Source: an uncultured Pseudomonadota bacterium | GTDB lineage: Bacteria; Pseudomonadota; Alphaproteobacteria; Rs-D84 | Direction: 5' to 3' | Assembly (NCBI GenBank): GCA_949296475.1 | Contig: CASFOK010000018.1 | Coordinates: 1-62,632, forward strand | Length of the DNA stretch: 62,632 bases | Part shown: one piece after another, positions 7,171 to 16,809 of the stretch | Layout of the letters: every line of letters begins with the position of its first letter | How positions within the stretch are numbered: position 1 is the first letter of the stretch | Made by a program: the position numbers and the translations under genes | The notes under the pieces: generated by a model | What the model saw: the letters and a program-made list of their open reading frames with translations, nothing else | Databases searched by the model: none | What the model was told of the DNA's origin: nothing

Positions 7171-8292
7171 TCATTTACTTCTGTCGCCGTGTATCTTTAT
7201 TTGTCGTAATAATAGGTTTTTATCTATATCTGATAATGCAACATCTAAAGCATCTGTGCCTTCTTCACATTTTATGTCGGGTTTGTAACCGTTAAGTTCA
7301 AAATTATCTTTAAATAGCACTCTGTAATTCATACCGATAGATACTTTTATCTGACTATTTTTTAGAAATGTGTTGCCCATATTTCCAAATGTTTCCATGC
7401 CTGCCGAATTATCTCCAATGACTTTTACGCAAGGGTGGTGAATCATACGCAGTAAAAACATTTCTGCACTGGAACCTGTAATCCTATCTGTTAAAATATA
7501 AATAGGTTTAATATATGCTTTATTTTTGTCTATTGAATAATTTTTACCTTCTCTAAAAAATATAAAATTTTCTGATTCTGGTAAGCCAGCCCAAAAAGCA
7601 TTTGGTGAAGATTCTTGTTGTATTTTTTGCGCTTCTGGTGTGGCTCTGACATATAATTTACGAAAACTATCTATTTTTGTGCCACACAAATAGTTTGCGA
7701 ATTTGTCGGAATAAGTACTGTTACCACCACTATTCCCGCGTAAATCTATTATTAGTGCGTTAGATTTTGGTAATATCTCATTTATAAAAGATGCGATAGT
7801 ATCCTTAAATTCGTCTGTCCTTAACATTCTCTTAAATCCGATAATCGCGATATTTTTTTTGAGCATTTCAAATGAAATACCAGCGTTTTGTGATATGTTG
7901 GACCCGACATTTTTGTATTCTTTTCTTTTGGTTGTTATAGCTCTAACACCATTGAAGGACATACTAATATGATTATCTGGTATGCAGCCAATAACGTGCT
8001 TTATCGAATTAAAAAATTCCTGAGAGGTTGTATCGCGTGCATTATTGTAAATGTCAATCAGTTGCTTTAAAACTTTCCTTTTTATAAAAACGTTAAGAAC
8101 AGGCCAACCAACATAAGCACGAATAAGCAACCGTGCAAGAATAGAGACATCTTGTTTAACTTCTTTGGCGGTTAATTTTTTAGTCGGCTCTTGTTTAACA
8201 GATGTTGATACTGAAATGTCATCAACAGATGAATTTTTTAATAACCAATCTTCCATTTTAGAAATACTCAAAAATAGGTTATTTGTAGACAT
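7171..8292 (-). CDS. S41-family (tail-specific protease-like) peptidase
   Basis: 373 residues. The C-terminal S41 fold is clear: IIDLRGNSGGNSTYSDKFAN (oxyanion and beta-strand region), then TDRITGSSAEMFLLRM with the nucleophile Ser in GSSAE, then VIGDNSAGMETFGN and the late NGYKPDIKCEEGTDALDVA. No signal peptide and no PDZ domain are visible, so unlike Ctp it may act in the cytoplasm or be a member specialised for peptides. The first 100 residues are unassigned. A GAAAGG site lies upstream of the ATG. Confidence 0.8.
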   Translation of the reverse strand: MSTNNLFLSISKMEDWLLKNSSVDDISVSTSVKQEPTKKLTAKEVKQDVSILARLLIRAYVGWPVLNVFIKRKVLKQLIDIYNNARDTTSQEFFNSIKHVIGCIPDNHISMSFNGVRAITTKRKEYKNVGSNISQNAGISFEMLKKNIAIIGFKRMLRTDEFKDTIASFINEILPKSNALIIDLRGNSGGNSTYSDKFANYLCGTKIDSFRKLYVRATPEAQKIQQESSPNAFWAGLPESENFIFFREGKNYSIDKNKAYIKPIYILTDRITGSSAEMFLLRMIHHPCVKVIGDNSAGMETFGNMGNTFLKNSQIKVSIGMNYRVLFKDNFELNGYKPDIKCEEGTDALDVALSDIDKNLLLRQIKIHGDRSK

Positions 8293-8339
8293 GTTTATTT
8301 TGCCTTTCGTTACATGATGACATTAAAATCAACACTCAA

Positions 8340-8930
8340 CTAGTGTATAAAGCTTTTTCCGTTCCAAATTAATTTTACATAATCACAATTGTCAATTTTT
8401 GCGTCACCCATACCTACCATGTTTAAAATGCCACGCATAACCACGCTGTGTGTAGAAATTGCGATAGTATCATAAGGTGCGTTTTTAACGATTTCTGTAA
8501 TCGCTTTTTGGGCTCGTGACCAACATGCTGTGCGTGATTCCCCACCGTCTGGTTTCCAGTTGTTGTCATTTAGTTGTGATGCCGGTAAGAATAATTCTAG
8601 TTGTTTATAGTCTGCCTGGTATTCATCTGGATTGTCTGTGCCATGTACGATGTGTCCCTGCAGTTTTCCATTGTTTCGTTCTTTTAACCTGTTATCAGAT
8701 ATTACAGGTGCACCGATTTTTTCAGATACAATTTGTGCAGTTTGTTTTGCGCGAGATAGGGGTGAAGTATATATAATTTTAATTTGCTTATCTAACATTT
8801 TTTCAGCTAATTCAATTGCCTGTTCTTGACCATTTTTATTTAATGGTATATCCAATTGTCCCATAACTCTTTTTTGGACGTTGTAGTCGGTTTGTCCGTG
8901 TCTGAAAACATAGATTGTTTTTATCGTCAT
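8340..8930 (-). CDS. Histidine phosphatase superfamily protein (phosphoglycerate mutase-like)
   Basis: 196 residues. The RHG signature is at residues 9-11 (YVFRHGQTDYN), with the phosphate-pocket Arg in SPLSRAKQTA, the acid/base Glu in LKERNNGKLQG and the second catalytic His in ISTHSVVMRG. This is the cobC/GpmB-like branch, which removes phosphate from sugars, nucleotides or cofactors; the substrate cannot be told. No strong ribosome-binding site is seen before ATG 8930. Nearby genes give no pathway hint. Confidence 0.8.
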   Translation of the reverse strand: MTIKTIYVFRHGQTDYNVQKRVMGQLDIPLNKNGQEQAIELAEKMLDKQIKIIYTSPLSRAKQTAQIVSEKIGAPVISDNRLKERNNGKLQGHIVHGTDNPDEYQADYKQLELFLPASQLNDNNWKPDGGESRTACWSRAQKAITEIVKNAPYDTIAISTHSVVMRGILNMVGMGDAKIDNCDYVKLIWNGKSFIH

Positions 8931-8996
8931 ATCAGCATGATATCACAGCTGGCCCATAAAGTCTATGGTAATATAAATGTATATTTGCAGGGAGAT

Positions 8997-9572
8997 TTAT
9001 CTTTCTTTTGTGTGTTGTGATTGTGTTTTTGTATAGTCTTTCATCATTTTAGCAACGGCACCACTTAGGTCTGTTTTAATTGTATTTGTGGTTATATAAG
9101 CATTTGCAAATGATTTTTCAAACATTGGTTGAACTGGTTTATTAAATAATTCTAGCCCAATTATATCAATAATGCGTTCTTTTAAATCTTGCGGAACGTT
9201 GTACTTAGAGATAATTTGTTCTTCTATTAAAATGTGAACAAATTCGTGTAACATTGTCAGGCGTATACCAAAGTCATTCCTTTTGGTATTATTTACCCTC
9301 AATATTATTCGTGCATTTTTGCCTGTGCCTTAGCTAGCACCAAATCCATATGTGCATAAAAATGTAAGTGTTTCTGGCATTTTTGTATTCCACGCACTTA
9401 GCAAAGGTTTTATGCGGGTTTCGATTATTTGTTGAAATATAGGAATTGCTTTTTTTATATTTTCGTCCTGTTTTGTTAAAAGCATTGGGTTATGTATTTC
9501 GTTAACAAAGATGTCATGATAATGTTGAATTTGTTCATCGGACAGTTCCGGAAATTGAAACATTTCATACAT
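8997..9572 (-). pseudogene. Broken putative zinc-metallopeptidase-like gene (HExxH)
   Basis: Two pieces lie in the same frame: 9572-9330 (MYEMFQFPELS...TYGFGAS) and, after a TAA at 9330-9332, a continuation (GTGKNARIIL...) whose 101-codon tail includes LHEFVHILIEE, an HExxH-type zinc site. One nonsense codon therefore splits a single protein of about 190 residues or more. The frame also stays open upstream of 9572 for about 30 codons (...KFNYSPIGFTPNDIR) without a start, which suggests a second lesion or loss of the N-terminus near 9660. Stop-codon readthrough is a less likely alternative. Confidence 0.65.
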
Positions 9573-9765
9573 TCTAATATCGTTTGGTGTGAAGCCAATA
9601 GGGCTGTAATTAAACTTTTTAAGGTTTAACTGGTACCTTTTATATGCTTGAAGTATATATTGTCATGCTTCCTCGGCATTCATGTGGTTTAATGTTATTT
9701 GCATTTTGCCGTCCTCATTCAAGAAAAATTATAGTAAAAAATGACCTGAAGGTCGTTATTTATTT

Positions 9766-9841
9766 TGGCAGCCCCAACCGGATTCGAACCGGTGTTCTCG
9801 CCTTGAAAGGGCGGTGTCCTGGGCCTCTAGACGATGGGGCC
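9766..9841 (-). tRNA. tRNA-Glu (UUC)
   Basis: Full cloverleaf on the minus strand with encoded CCA. The anticodon loop CTTTCAA gives UUC, the T arm is GGTTCGAATCC, and the D arm (CGTCTAGAGG) matches bacterial tRNA-Glu. The acceptor stem has a G1-U72 pair. Confidence 0.95.
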
Positions 9842-9933
9842 AAAACTGCTAAAACGCCGGCAAATTATAACCGGCATCCCGGCCTTTGTCAAGGCTTTTA
9901 TGCCGGTATAACTTGTCTTTATAATATGCTGTT

Positions 9934-10410
9934 TTATTTAGACGCAGCAACCGGTTCGGTAGCTTCTACTTCTTCAACGGTTTCAGTTTCTACAACCGCG
10001 TCCGCTGCGGGTTTGGCCTGTTCTACTTCAACTTGTTGAAATACGATTTCTTTACCGTCTGCATTCTTTAATGTCAGGCGACCGTCTTGTAAGTCATAAG
10101 AATCAACCGTCGTCAAGAATTGGAAGTATTCCTGCTCTGTCTGCATCGCAGACGCTGGACCCATCATCATAGTAGATGCCATCGGACCAAACGTTATCTT
10201 GGCACCGTCAACTGTATATGTGCCATTGTACAGATTTACAACGCGACCGTTAACCTTCATTTCGTTCGCGTCAAAAGACAAAACTATGTCTGTGCCGTCC
10301 GCCGCAGATACAAAGTTTGCGCCTTTTAATAATTCTGGATTTGGTGTGTTATCGCCACACGCCGCCAAAGCCAATACACCAGCTGCTAATACGAATGGTT
10401 TTAAATTCAT
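9934..10410 (-). CDS. Lipoprotein of unknown function (158 aa)
   Basis: The start is set at ATG 10410 (AAAGGGGGAAAAC upstream), which gives a clean lipoprotein signal, MNLKPFVLAAGVLALAAC, with LAAC lipobox. The mature domain is small and beta-rich (FDANEMKVNGRVVNLYNGTY, LQDGRLTLKNADG), resembling META/heat-shock HslJ-like or lipocalin-like periplasmic domains, but I cannot assign it. The last 30 residues are acidic and alanine/valine-rich (VEQAKPAADAVVETETVEEV) and probably disordered. Confidence 0.7.
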   Translation of the reverse strand: MNLKPFVLAAGVLALAACGDNTPNPELLKGANFVSAADGTDIVLSFDANEMKVNGRVVNLYNGTYTVDGAKITFGPMASTMMMGPASAMQTEQEYFQFLTTVDSYDLQDGRLTLKNADGKEIVFQQVEVEQAKPAADAVVETETVEEVEATEPVAASK

Positions 10411-10629
10411 GTTTTCCCCCTTTGTTATTCGTGTTTGCATGTTAAGTATATAACAATCATATAAAATATATCAACAGAATATTATTCTGAACACAAGAAT
10501 ATAATCACTGAATTACATACACGTTATTAGGACCCCTGAGGTGAAGATTTTTACAAAATCCTTGAATATCGCCGTAAATTAATATCCGGATAAAAAAACA
10601 CATCCTTATAGATGTGTGTGTATAAAAAC

Positions 10630-10707
10630 TGGCGGGATTGACGGGGCTCGAACCCGCGACCTTCTGCGTGACAGGCAGACGCTCTAAACCAGCTGAGCTA
10701 CAACCCC
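10630..10707 (-). tRNA. tRNA-Asp (GUC)
   Basis: Cloverleaf with encoded CCA on the minus strand. The acceptor GGGGTTG pairs with CAATCCC, the anticodon loop CTGTCAC gives GUC, the T arm is GGGTTCGAGCCC, and G73 is the tRNA-Asp discriminator. The 220 bp up to the lipoprotein start at 10410 hold no gene that I can see. Confidence 0.95.
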
Positions 10708-10776
10708 TTAAAGCAAGGCATATGTTATACTGTTATAAACTTAATTGCAAGTATTTTTTTGTTCGTTTTTAAAAAA

Positions 10777-10799
10777 AATCTGGCGGTTTGCCAGATTTT
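10777..10799 (-). terminator. Terminator of gap
   Basis: AATCTGGC (10777-10784), loop GGTTT, GCCAGATT (10790-10797). A-runs on the plus strand give the T-tail after gap on the minus strand. Confidence 0.8.
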
Positions 10800-10802
10800 T
10801 TC

Positions 10803-11804
10803 TTATTTAATCAATTTGCCCATTGCGGTCGCCGTGTCACACATACGGTTTGAAAAACCCCATTCGTTATCGTACCATGCGGTTACATGAACAAGTTTTT
10901 CGCCTAATACCTTGGTCTGAGATGCGTCAAATATAGAACTGTGCGCATCGCCGGTAAAGTCAACGGATACCAGTGGTTTATCGTTATAGCCAAATATGTT
11001 TGATTCTGCGGCTTTCATAGCAGAATTCACAGAATTAACATCTGTTGTTTTTTCAAGATTTACAACCAATTCAACCACAGATACATCTGGCGTGGGGACG
11101 CGTATTGCCATTCCGTCCAGTTTTCCCGCAAGATTTGGCAATACCAATCCGATTGCTTTTGCTGCGCCGGTGCTGGTAGGTATCATTGATAATCCTGCTG
11201 CGCGCGCGCGGCGGAAGTCTTTATGATTTTTGTCTAGCAGTTGCTGGTCGCCAGTGTAGGCGTGAACCGTCGTCATCCAGCCAGATATTATACCGAATTG
11301 TTCATCAAGAACCTTTGCAACCGGCGCCAAACAGTTTGTGGTGCAAGAAGCGTTTGATACAATCAAGTCATCAGCCGTCAATGTATCTTGATTGACGCCG
11401 AAAACGATGGTTTTATCTGCGCCTGCAGATGGTGCAGATACCAAAACTCGTTTTGCACCGCTTTCCAAGTGAACTTTTGCCTTGTCCGCGGCGGTAAATA
11501 TACCGGTGCATTCCATTACTATGTCTATGTTTAATTCACCCCAAGGAAGTTTCGTCGGGTCTTTTTCCGCCAAACATTTAATCTTTTGTTTACCTATGAT
11601 GATATAATCGCCGTCCAGTTTTACGTCCATTGGTAATTTATCGTGTACAGAATCATATTGCAGTAAGTAAGCGTTTTGTTCTGTTGGTGCCAAATCGTTA
11701 ACAGCGACGAATTCAATGTCGTCACGTCCTGATTCCAGTGCGGCACGCAAGACCAAGCGGCCGATACGACCAAATCCGTTTATTGCTACTCTTGTTCTAG
11801 ACAT
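10803..11804 (-). CDS. gap: Glyceraldehyde-3-phosphate dehydrogenase, type I
   Basis: 333 residues, the usual length. It converts glyceraldehyde-3-phosphate, NAD+ and phosphate to 1,3-bisphosphoglycerate in cytoplasmic glycolysis. The Rossmann start is RVAINGFGRIGRLVLRA (residues 4-20), the catalytic Cys is in SNASCTTNCLAPV (near residue 151), the catalytic His is in MTTVHAYTGDQ, and the phosphate site is TGAAKAIGLVLP. An AGAAAGGAAAG site precedes ATG 11804. The pgk/tkt/fba genes often linked to gap are absent here, so it appears to be transcribed alone. Confidence 0.95.
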   Translation of the reverse strand: MSRTRVAINGFGRIGRLVLRAALESGRDDIEFVAVNDLAPTEQNAYLLQYDSVHDKLPMDVKLDGDYIIIGKQKIKCLAEKDPTKLPWGELNIDIVMECTGIFTAADKAKVHLESGAKRVLVSAPSAGADKTIVFGVNQDTLTADDLIVSNASCTTNCLAPVAKVLDEQFGIISGWMTTVHAYTGDQQLLDKNHKDFRRARAAGLSMIPTSTGAAKAIGLVLPNLAGKLDGMAIRVPTPDVSVVELVVNLEKTTDVNSVNSAMKAAESNIFGYNDKPLVSVDFTGDAHSSIFDASQTKVLGEKLVHVTAWYDNEWGFSNRMCDTATAMGKLIK

Positions 11805-11920
11805 TATGACTTTCCTTTCTTTTTATTTAATTGTGTTTATTATTTTATCATTATATTTCAAAATAATACAGTTTTTTATAACTTTTTACCATACTTGAAT
11901 TGCGGTATTTTTAGTCTATA

Positions 11921-12796
11921 ATGTTTACCGATATGGATAAAAGTTCTTATATAATTACGGGACCAACTGCATCGGGTAAATCTGATTTTGCTCATTCTTT
12001 GGCGCGCAAGGTAAACGGTGTAATTATAAACTGTGACAGCGTGCAAATCTATCGCGGTATTGAAAACATTTCGGCCAGTCCGTTTGCAGGCGGGCCTATT
12101 ACAAGCGATATAGAAGGCGTTCCGTATAGGTTATTTTCTATATTGCCTTTGGACGAACAAATCAGCGTCGCGGATTATTTGAATATGGCGTGCATAGAGT
12201 ACGAAAGGGCGATTAAATCTGGGCACGTACCGATTTTTGTTGGCGGAACGGGGTATTATATAAACGCCATTATAAATGGTATTGCGCCGGTTCCAGATGT
12301 GTCTGGGGACGCTCGTAAGCGTGCGCGAAGTTTGGTCGCGTCAGATATGCAACAAGCGCGTGGTATGTTACCGCCTGAATTTAAGCACACTGACCCGCAA
12401 CGCGTTGCACGTGCCTTAGAAGTATTCTTTGAAACTGGGCGACATATTACATACTGGCAGCAGCAACAGCGACAAGGCGCCATTACGCCGACGCCGTATA
12501 AAATATTGATAAATCCTGCGGCCGAAGAATTGCGGACGCGTATCGCCGCCAGAATACCAAATATGCTTGCCGGTGGTGCGGTTGATGAAGCGCGCGCAAT
12601 AATTCAAAATAACTGGAATGAAAACAGGGCGATTGGCGCAACGCAATTGTGCGCTTACTTACGCGGTCAGATTTCAAAAGAGCAGTGCATCCAAGAATGG
12701 ATAAATAAAACAAATCAATATGCAAAACGGCAGAGAACGTGGTTCAGAACGCAATTCTCTGCCGATGAAGTTATAAATGATGCATATAAAAAATAA
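11921..12796 (+). CDS. miaA: tRNA dimethylallyltransferase
   Basis: 291 residues. It adds a dimethylallyl group to N6 of A37 in tRNAs that read U-starting codons. The P-loop GPTASGKSDFAHSL is at residues 13-26, followed by NCDSVQIYRGI (the Asp that activates A37) and VGGTGYYINAIINGI. The late RAIGATQLCAYLRG and YAKRQRTWFR segments bind tRNA. No good ribosome-binding site is seen. ATG 11933 (MDKSSYI) is an alternative start only four codons in. It is slightly short but has all core motifs. Confidence 0.92.
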   Translation: MFTDMDKSSYIITGPTASGKSDFAHSLARKVNGVIINCDSVQIYRGIENISASPFAGGPITSDIEGVPYRLFSILPLDEQISVADYLNMACIEYERAIKSGHVPIFVGGTGYYINAIINGIAPVPDVSGDARKRARSLVASDMQQARGMLPPEFKHTDPQRVARALEVFFETGRHITYWQQQQRQGAITPTPYKILINPAAEELRTRIAARIPNMLAGGAVDEARAIIQNNWNENRAIGATQLCAYLRGQISKEQCIQEWINKTNQYAKRQRTWFRTQFSADEVINDAYKK

Positions 12797-12798
12797 AG

Positions 12799-13320
12799 TT
12801 ATTTAATTCTTCTTTTTTGATTTGCTATCATTCTTTCAATTTCTTTTTTCTGTTTTTGGTACAGACTGAGTTTTTCTTCTGCTTTTATTAAATTATTTGT
12901 TTGCACGCGTTGTTGCTGCATTTTCAACATTTTTTCGTCCCGACGTTTAATCAGGTTTTGAATATATGCTGATTGATCATACAGTTGCTTGAACAAAGCA
13001 CGTTGTGCCATATTTGGCGTAATGTCGTTAGAGGCTTTGATTGTATAGAAAGAAAGGTATTTGGAAATTTTTCTCATCAAAACGCGCAAAAATTCTGGGT
13101 CTTTATATGCTGTATTATTAGAGTCCAATACCCCGACAAACAACTTGGTTTTAATTATCAATAAATTTTCCAATTTTTTGCTATAAGGGAATTGTGTACG
13201 CCATATGTTTTTAATTGATTCCGGCGTAGAATAAGAAGGGGCATATGTTTCTGCTACGATTTTTGTGATAAATTGTTCATATTCTGCAAGCGTTTTTTGC
13301 ATTGTCGGATGTTTTGACAT
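12799..13320 (-). CDS. Hypothetical helical protein (173 aa)
   Basis: Not recognised. The sequence is strongly helical and basic. The N-terminal half (about 1-110) has a globular look (LAEYEQFITKIVAETYAPSY, RTQFPYSKKLENLLIIK), and residues 125-173 form a Lys/Glu/Gln-rich coiled coil (DEKMLKMQQQRVQTNNLIKA). No signal peptide or membrane segment is present, so it is cytoplasmic. An AAAGG site lies before ATG 13320. It converges with miaA with only 2 bp between the genes. Confidence 0.6.
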   Translation of the reverse strand: MSKHPTMQKTLAEYEQFITKIVAETYAPSYSTPESIKNIWRTQFPYSKKLENLLIIKTKLFVGVLDSNNTAYKDPEFLRVLMRKISKYLSFYTIKASNDITPNMAQRALFKQLYDQSAYIQNLIKRRDEKMLKMQQQRVQTNNLIKAEEKLSLYQKQKKEIERMIANQKRRIK

Positions 13321-13422
13321 AATTCAACCTTTTGTATGTTAGTTAATTGTAAGAACAAGGAATATATTAATATACCAAACTATACTTTGTCAACAGCTAA
13401 TATGATCTTATCTGCAAAAAAG

Positions 13423-14139
13423 TTATTTTTTTATTAAATTATAAGATGTTTTTAATGATTCCAACATGCCAGATTTTTTCATTTTTTGGGAAAATCTTAC
13501 CGCATTATTAAACTCTGTTTCCAGATTTCCCCATCCTGAATATTCCCAATCAATAATACCCGTGATTTTCATAGTTTTTTTATCAACAAGTATATTGTTA
13601 CAAATATCGTTATGGTTCCAGCCGTCGCCCGGGCGTTCGTTTTGTAAGTCTGCAATTTCTTTTGGGCGGCTGTTATGTACGGCATATATAAATTCCGCCA
13701 GTTGTTTCGCCCATGTTTTTTTGTGTCTTAAAATAGTACGTAGTGAATAAGAAGTTAAATTTTTCCCGGGTATAAAATCGTATTTATAAAATGTATATTT
13801 ACCTGCCTTTATTATTTCTATGTGCGGTATGCGCAGCGGAGATATCTCTGCAAACGCATCTGTTATTCGTTTTTCATGCATTATTTTTGTGGCAGGAGTG
13901 TCTGATTTAAAAGCTTTCCTGATTTTAAATACGTATTTTTTATCTACGATAAAGCCTATGTTCCAACCGCCCTTTATCATTTTTGTGTGGTAAAAGTTTA
14001 GTTCTGGGTATTTCTTTTTTAATGCGCGGTATTTATTTTTCCAATCGTATAATTGTTCAGTGTGCATTTTCTTGCGAATGCGTGGGATTGGAATTAACCA
14101 GCATAAGAAATAACATACTTCAAAAAACGGTTTCCACAT
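13423..14139 (-). CDS. Aminoglycoside/choline-kinase-like phosphotransferase
   Basis: 238 residues. The eukaryotic-like kinase fold of the APH/ChoK group is shown by the nucleotide-binding part (GWNIGFIVDKKYVFKIRK, with the ATP Lys), the catalytic loop WNHNDICNNILVD (catalytic Asp and metal-binding Asn) and the IIDWEYSGWGN motif equivalent to DFG. It phosphorylates a small molecule such as choline, a sugar or an LPS component. The clusters for capsule and LPS elsewhere in the window make an envelope substrate possible, but that is inference. Confidence 0.75.
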   Translation of the reverse strand: MWKPFFEVCYFLCWLIPIPRIRKKMHTEQLYDWKNKYRALKKKYPELNFYHTKMIKGGWNIGFIVDKKYVFKIRKAFKSDTPATKIMHEKRITDAFAEISPLRIPHIEIIKAGKYTFYKYDFIPGKNLTSYSLRTILRHKKTWAKQLAEFIYAVHNSRPKEIADLQNERPGDGWNHNDICNNILVDKKTMKITGIIDWEYSGWGNLETEFNNAVRFSQKMKKSGMLESLKTSYNLIKK

Positions 14140-14209
14140 ATGTACGCCTTTTATCAGGTGGTATCAGAATGGTATTGAAAAAAATAAAAAAAACAAGTAT
14201 TTTGTAAGT

Positions 14210-16423
14210 ATGTTCAAGACCGGTGATATAGTAAAAGTTTTAATTCCAAATGTTGTTAATACAGGATATGACTATCGTTTGACTGGCGATGCCAACCTTG
14301 GTTCGTTCGTCAGGGTTAATGTAATGAACCGGGCTTACATAGGCGTTGTATACGGTTTTGGTGACAGCGGGTTGCCTGAATCAAAAATAAAAAATGTATC
14401 CGCGATTTTTGAGCATGGGTTAAGCATTAAGGGCTTGCAGTGGATTCAGAAAATGTCCGATTGGACTTTGATGACGCCCGGCGCGGTATTAAGGTTGATA
14501 ATAAATGTACCAGACGCTTTTTTGCCCCCAAAAATAGAGCAATTATATAGTTTGCAAATTACTGATACAGATAATGTTCGTATGACAGATGCCCGGCAGT
14601 CTGTTGCTGATGCTTTTTCGTCTAATGATAATGCACCGATGTCCGCATCAGATATCAAAAATATAACGCACGTTAGTTCCGCAGTTATTAATGCCATGAT
14701 ACGTAACGAAATGTTAAAACCCGTTCAGGTTCGCCCAAAAGAAACGAACGAATTTATTTATACGTATCATGACACAGGCACTGTTACGCTTAACAAAGAA
14801 CAAGAAAATGCGGCGTCTATTATTTCTGATGCGATTAACGCAGGTGGTTTTTCTGTCTTTTTATTAGACGGCATAACAGGCAGCGGAAAAACGCAGGTTT
14901 ATTTTGATTCAGCTTGGCGTGCGTATCAAAAGGGGCTGTCTGTATTATTGATGATGCCGGAAATTGCGTTGACAGCGCAGTTTATGTCTAGATATGAAAA
15001 GAGATTTGGTGCCCCACCAGTTGTTTGGCACAGTAATTTAACAGCATCGCGCAGGCGTGCGATATGGCGCGGTGTTTTGCGCGGTGATATAAAGATGGTT
15101 GTTGGTACGCGCAGCGCATTATTTTTACCTTGGCAAAATCTTGGGCTGATAGTTGTTGATGAAGAGCATGACGGGTCCTATAAACAAGAAGATATGGGGA
15201 ATTATCATGCGCGTGATATGGCAATATTGCGCGCGAAAATTTCCGGATTCCCGGTTGTCTTGGCCAGTGCCACCCCTTCGGCAGAAACTTTGCAAAACGT
15301 TGCAATGGGTAAATATAAATTATTAAGATTGACCGCAAGATTTGGTGGGGCGTCTTTGCCGGAAATAACAACAATTGATATGCGGCAGCAGCGACCAGAA
15401 GGTTATACATTGTCGGGTAAAGATACAGACGAGCCAGTTCAGTCAGGTTATTTGTCGCCATTGTTGTGCGAGGCTGTTCGTGATACTTTGAACAGCGGAC
15501 AGCAAGTAATGTTATTCATAAATCGTCGCGGTTTTGCGCCAATTGTTCAGTGTAAAAAATGCGGTTGGGTTGCTATGTGTCCAGATTGCAGCGTTGGGAT
15601 GACGTACCATAAAAGATTGGGTAAATTATTGTGTCATATGTGCGGACGAACGGAAAACATGCCCGATAAGTGCCCGTGTTGCGAAGGCGAAGTTTCTATG
15701 CGTGGTGGCGGTGTGGAAAAAATTCAAGAAGAAGTTTCTGTAAAGTTTCCGTCGGCTAGAACGGCTTTGGTATCTAGCGATACAATTATGTCCAGACAAG
15801 CGTTGGAAAGGTTGGTAAATAAAATGGAGCAGGGGCAGATAGATATTGTAATAGGTACACAAATTTTGGCCAAAGGGCACCATTTTCCAAATTTGACTTT
15901 GGTTGGTGTGATAGATGCGGATATGGGGTTATTTGGTACGGACTTTCGCGCATCTGAACATACTTTTCAACAACTGTTTCAAGTTGCCGGTCGCGCGGGA
16001 AGGGGAAGTATTCCAGGACGTGTTTTGTTGCAGACTTATCAGCCAGATCATCCAGTCTTGCAGGCGATTTGTGCTGGTGACAGGGATACGTTTATGCAGG
16101 CTGATATGTCTGCCAGACGCGCAGCCAAGATGCCGCCATATGGTAATTTGATTGCCGTCGTCATAGAAGCACAAAAAGAAAGCGTTTTGCAGAAATTTTG
16201 TTCTGACTTGTCGTCCGCGATACCCGTTGTAAAGGGTGCTAAAATTATGGGTCCGATTGCGGCGCAAATATATCAAATCAGGAATTGGTACAGAATGCGT
16301 TTCTTGGTTTCTGGCGACGTTCGTTCTAATTTACAAGAATTGGTAAAACATTGGTTGGGTAAGGTCAAAGTGCCTGTCAACGTTCGCGTTAAAATTGATG
16401 TAGGACCACAGAGTTTTACATAG
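14210..16423 (+). CDS. priA: Primosomal protein N' (replication restart helicase)
   Basis: 737 residues, normal length. PriA recognises stalled forks and D-loops and reloads DnaB. The N-terminal DNA-binding domain is followed by Walker A GITGSGKTQVYF (near residue 223), the DEEH box VVDEEHDGSYKQED, the helicase motif ASATPSAETL, and a zinc insert with four Cys pairs (CKKCGW, CPDC, CHMC, CPCCEG). The C-terminal helicase motifs include GTQILAKGHHFP and QVAGRAGR. It is divergent from the kinase gene. A dnaB copy lies at 32925-34475. Confidence 0.95.
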   Translation: MFKTGDIVKVLIPNVVNTGYDYRLTGDANLGSFVRVNVMNRAYIGVVYGFGDSGLPESKIKNVSAIFEHGLSIKGLQWIQKMSDWTLMTPGAVLRLIINVPDAFLPPKIEQLYSLQITDTDNVRMTDARQSVADAFSSNDNAPMSASDIKNITHVSSAVINAMIRNEMLKPVQVRPKETNEFIYTYHDTGTVTLNKEQENAASIISDAINAGGFSVFLLDGITGSGKTQVYFDSAWRAYQKGLSVLLMMPEIALTAQFMSRYEKRFGAPPVVWHSNLTASRRRAIWRGVLRGDIKMVVGTRSALFLPWQNLGLIVVDEEHDGSYKQEDMGNYHARDMAILRAKISGFPVVLASATPSAETLQNVAMGKYKLLRLTARFGGASLPEITTIDMRQQRPEGYTLSGKDTDEPVQSGYLSPLLCEAVRDTLNSGQQVMLFINRRGFAPIVQCKKCGWVAMCPDCSVGMTYHKRLGKLLCHMCGRTENMPDKCPCCEGEVSMRGGGVEKIQEEVSVKFPSARTALVSSDTIMSRQALERLVNKMEQGQIDIVIGTQILAKGHHFPNLTLVGVIDADMGLFGTDFRASEHTFQQLFQVAGRAGRGSIPGRVLLQTYQPDHPVLQAICAGDRDTFMQADMSARRAAKMPPYGNLIAVVIEAQKESVLQKFCSDLSSAIPVVKGAKIMGPIAAQIYQIRNWYRMRFLVSGDVRSNLQELVKHWLGKVKVPVNVRVKIDVGPQSFT

Positions 16424-16485
16424 TTCCTATTGTACAGTTTTAACAAATAAGATATAATACAAATTATAAATCAAAGGAGTAATAT

Positions 16486-16806
16486 ATGTGGAATATGTTT
16501 TTTACTTTTTCTGTAATATTTGCGTTGGCTGTGTTGGCTGTATTTTTACTTTGCATCCCGATTATTATTGCGAACGCGCGTTGTATTTATGGGGGTGAAA
16601 AGACGACCATCGTAGTTCTGTCTTTATTAGGCGTATTTTTTGGCATAACCTGGTTTATTGCGTTAATTTTATCTTTGGTATGGCGCGGTGATTGCATAAC
16701 TGGTGGTAATGGTTTAGAGCAATTGGAAAGAATATCGCGCTTGTATAAAGACAAGGTCATATCCAAAGAAGAATATGAAAAAATGAAAGCAAAGATATTA
16801 AAATAA
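16486..16806 (+). CDS. Small membrane protein, superinfection-immunity-like with SHOCT tail
   Basis: 106 residues. Two membrane helices (about 5-27 and 43-66) bracket a short loop (NARCIYGGEKTTIVV) in the way of the superinfection-immunity family (Pfam Imm_superinfect). The C-terminus is a short SHOCT motif (LEQLERISRLYKDKVISKEE, then YEKMKAKIL), a small helical unit that often promotes oligomerisation. In phage T4 the Imm protein blocks entry of a second phage's DNA, but chromosomal relatives are mostly uncharacterised. An AAAGGAG site precedes the ATG. Confidence 0.65.
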   Translation: MWNMFFTFSVIFALAVLAVFLLCIPIIIANARCIYGGEKTTIVVLSLLGVFFGITWFIALILSLVWRGDCITGGNGLEQLERISRLYKDKVISKEEYEKMKAKILK

Positions 16807-16809
16807 AAA

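Noticed and set aside
9644-10039. 131-codon plus-strand frame over tRNA-Glu
   Set aside because: It reads through the tRNA antisense strand and into the antisense of a real lipoprotein gene.
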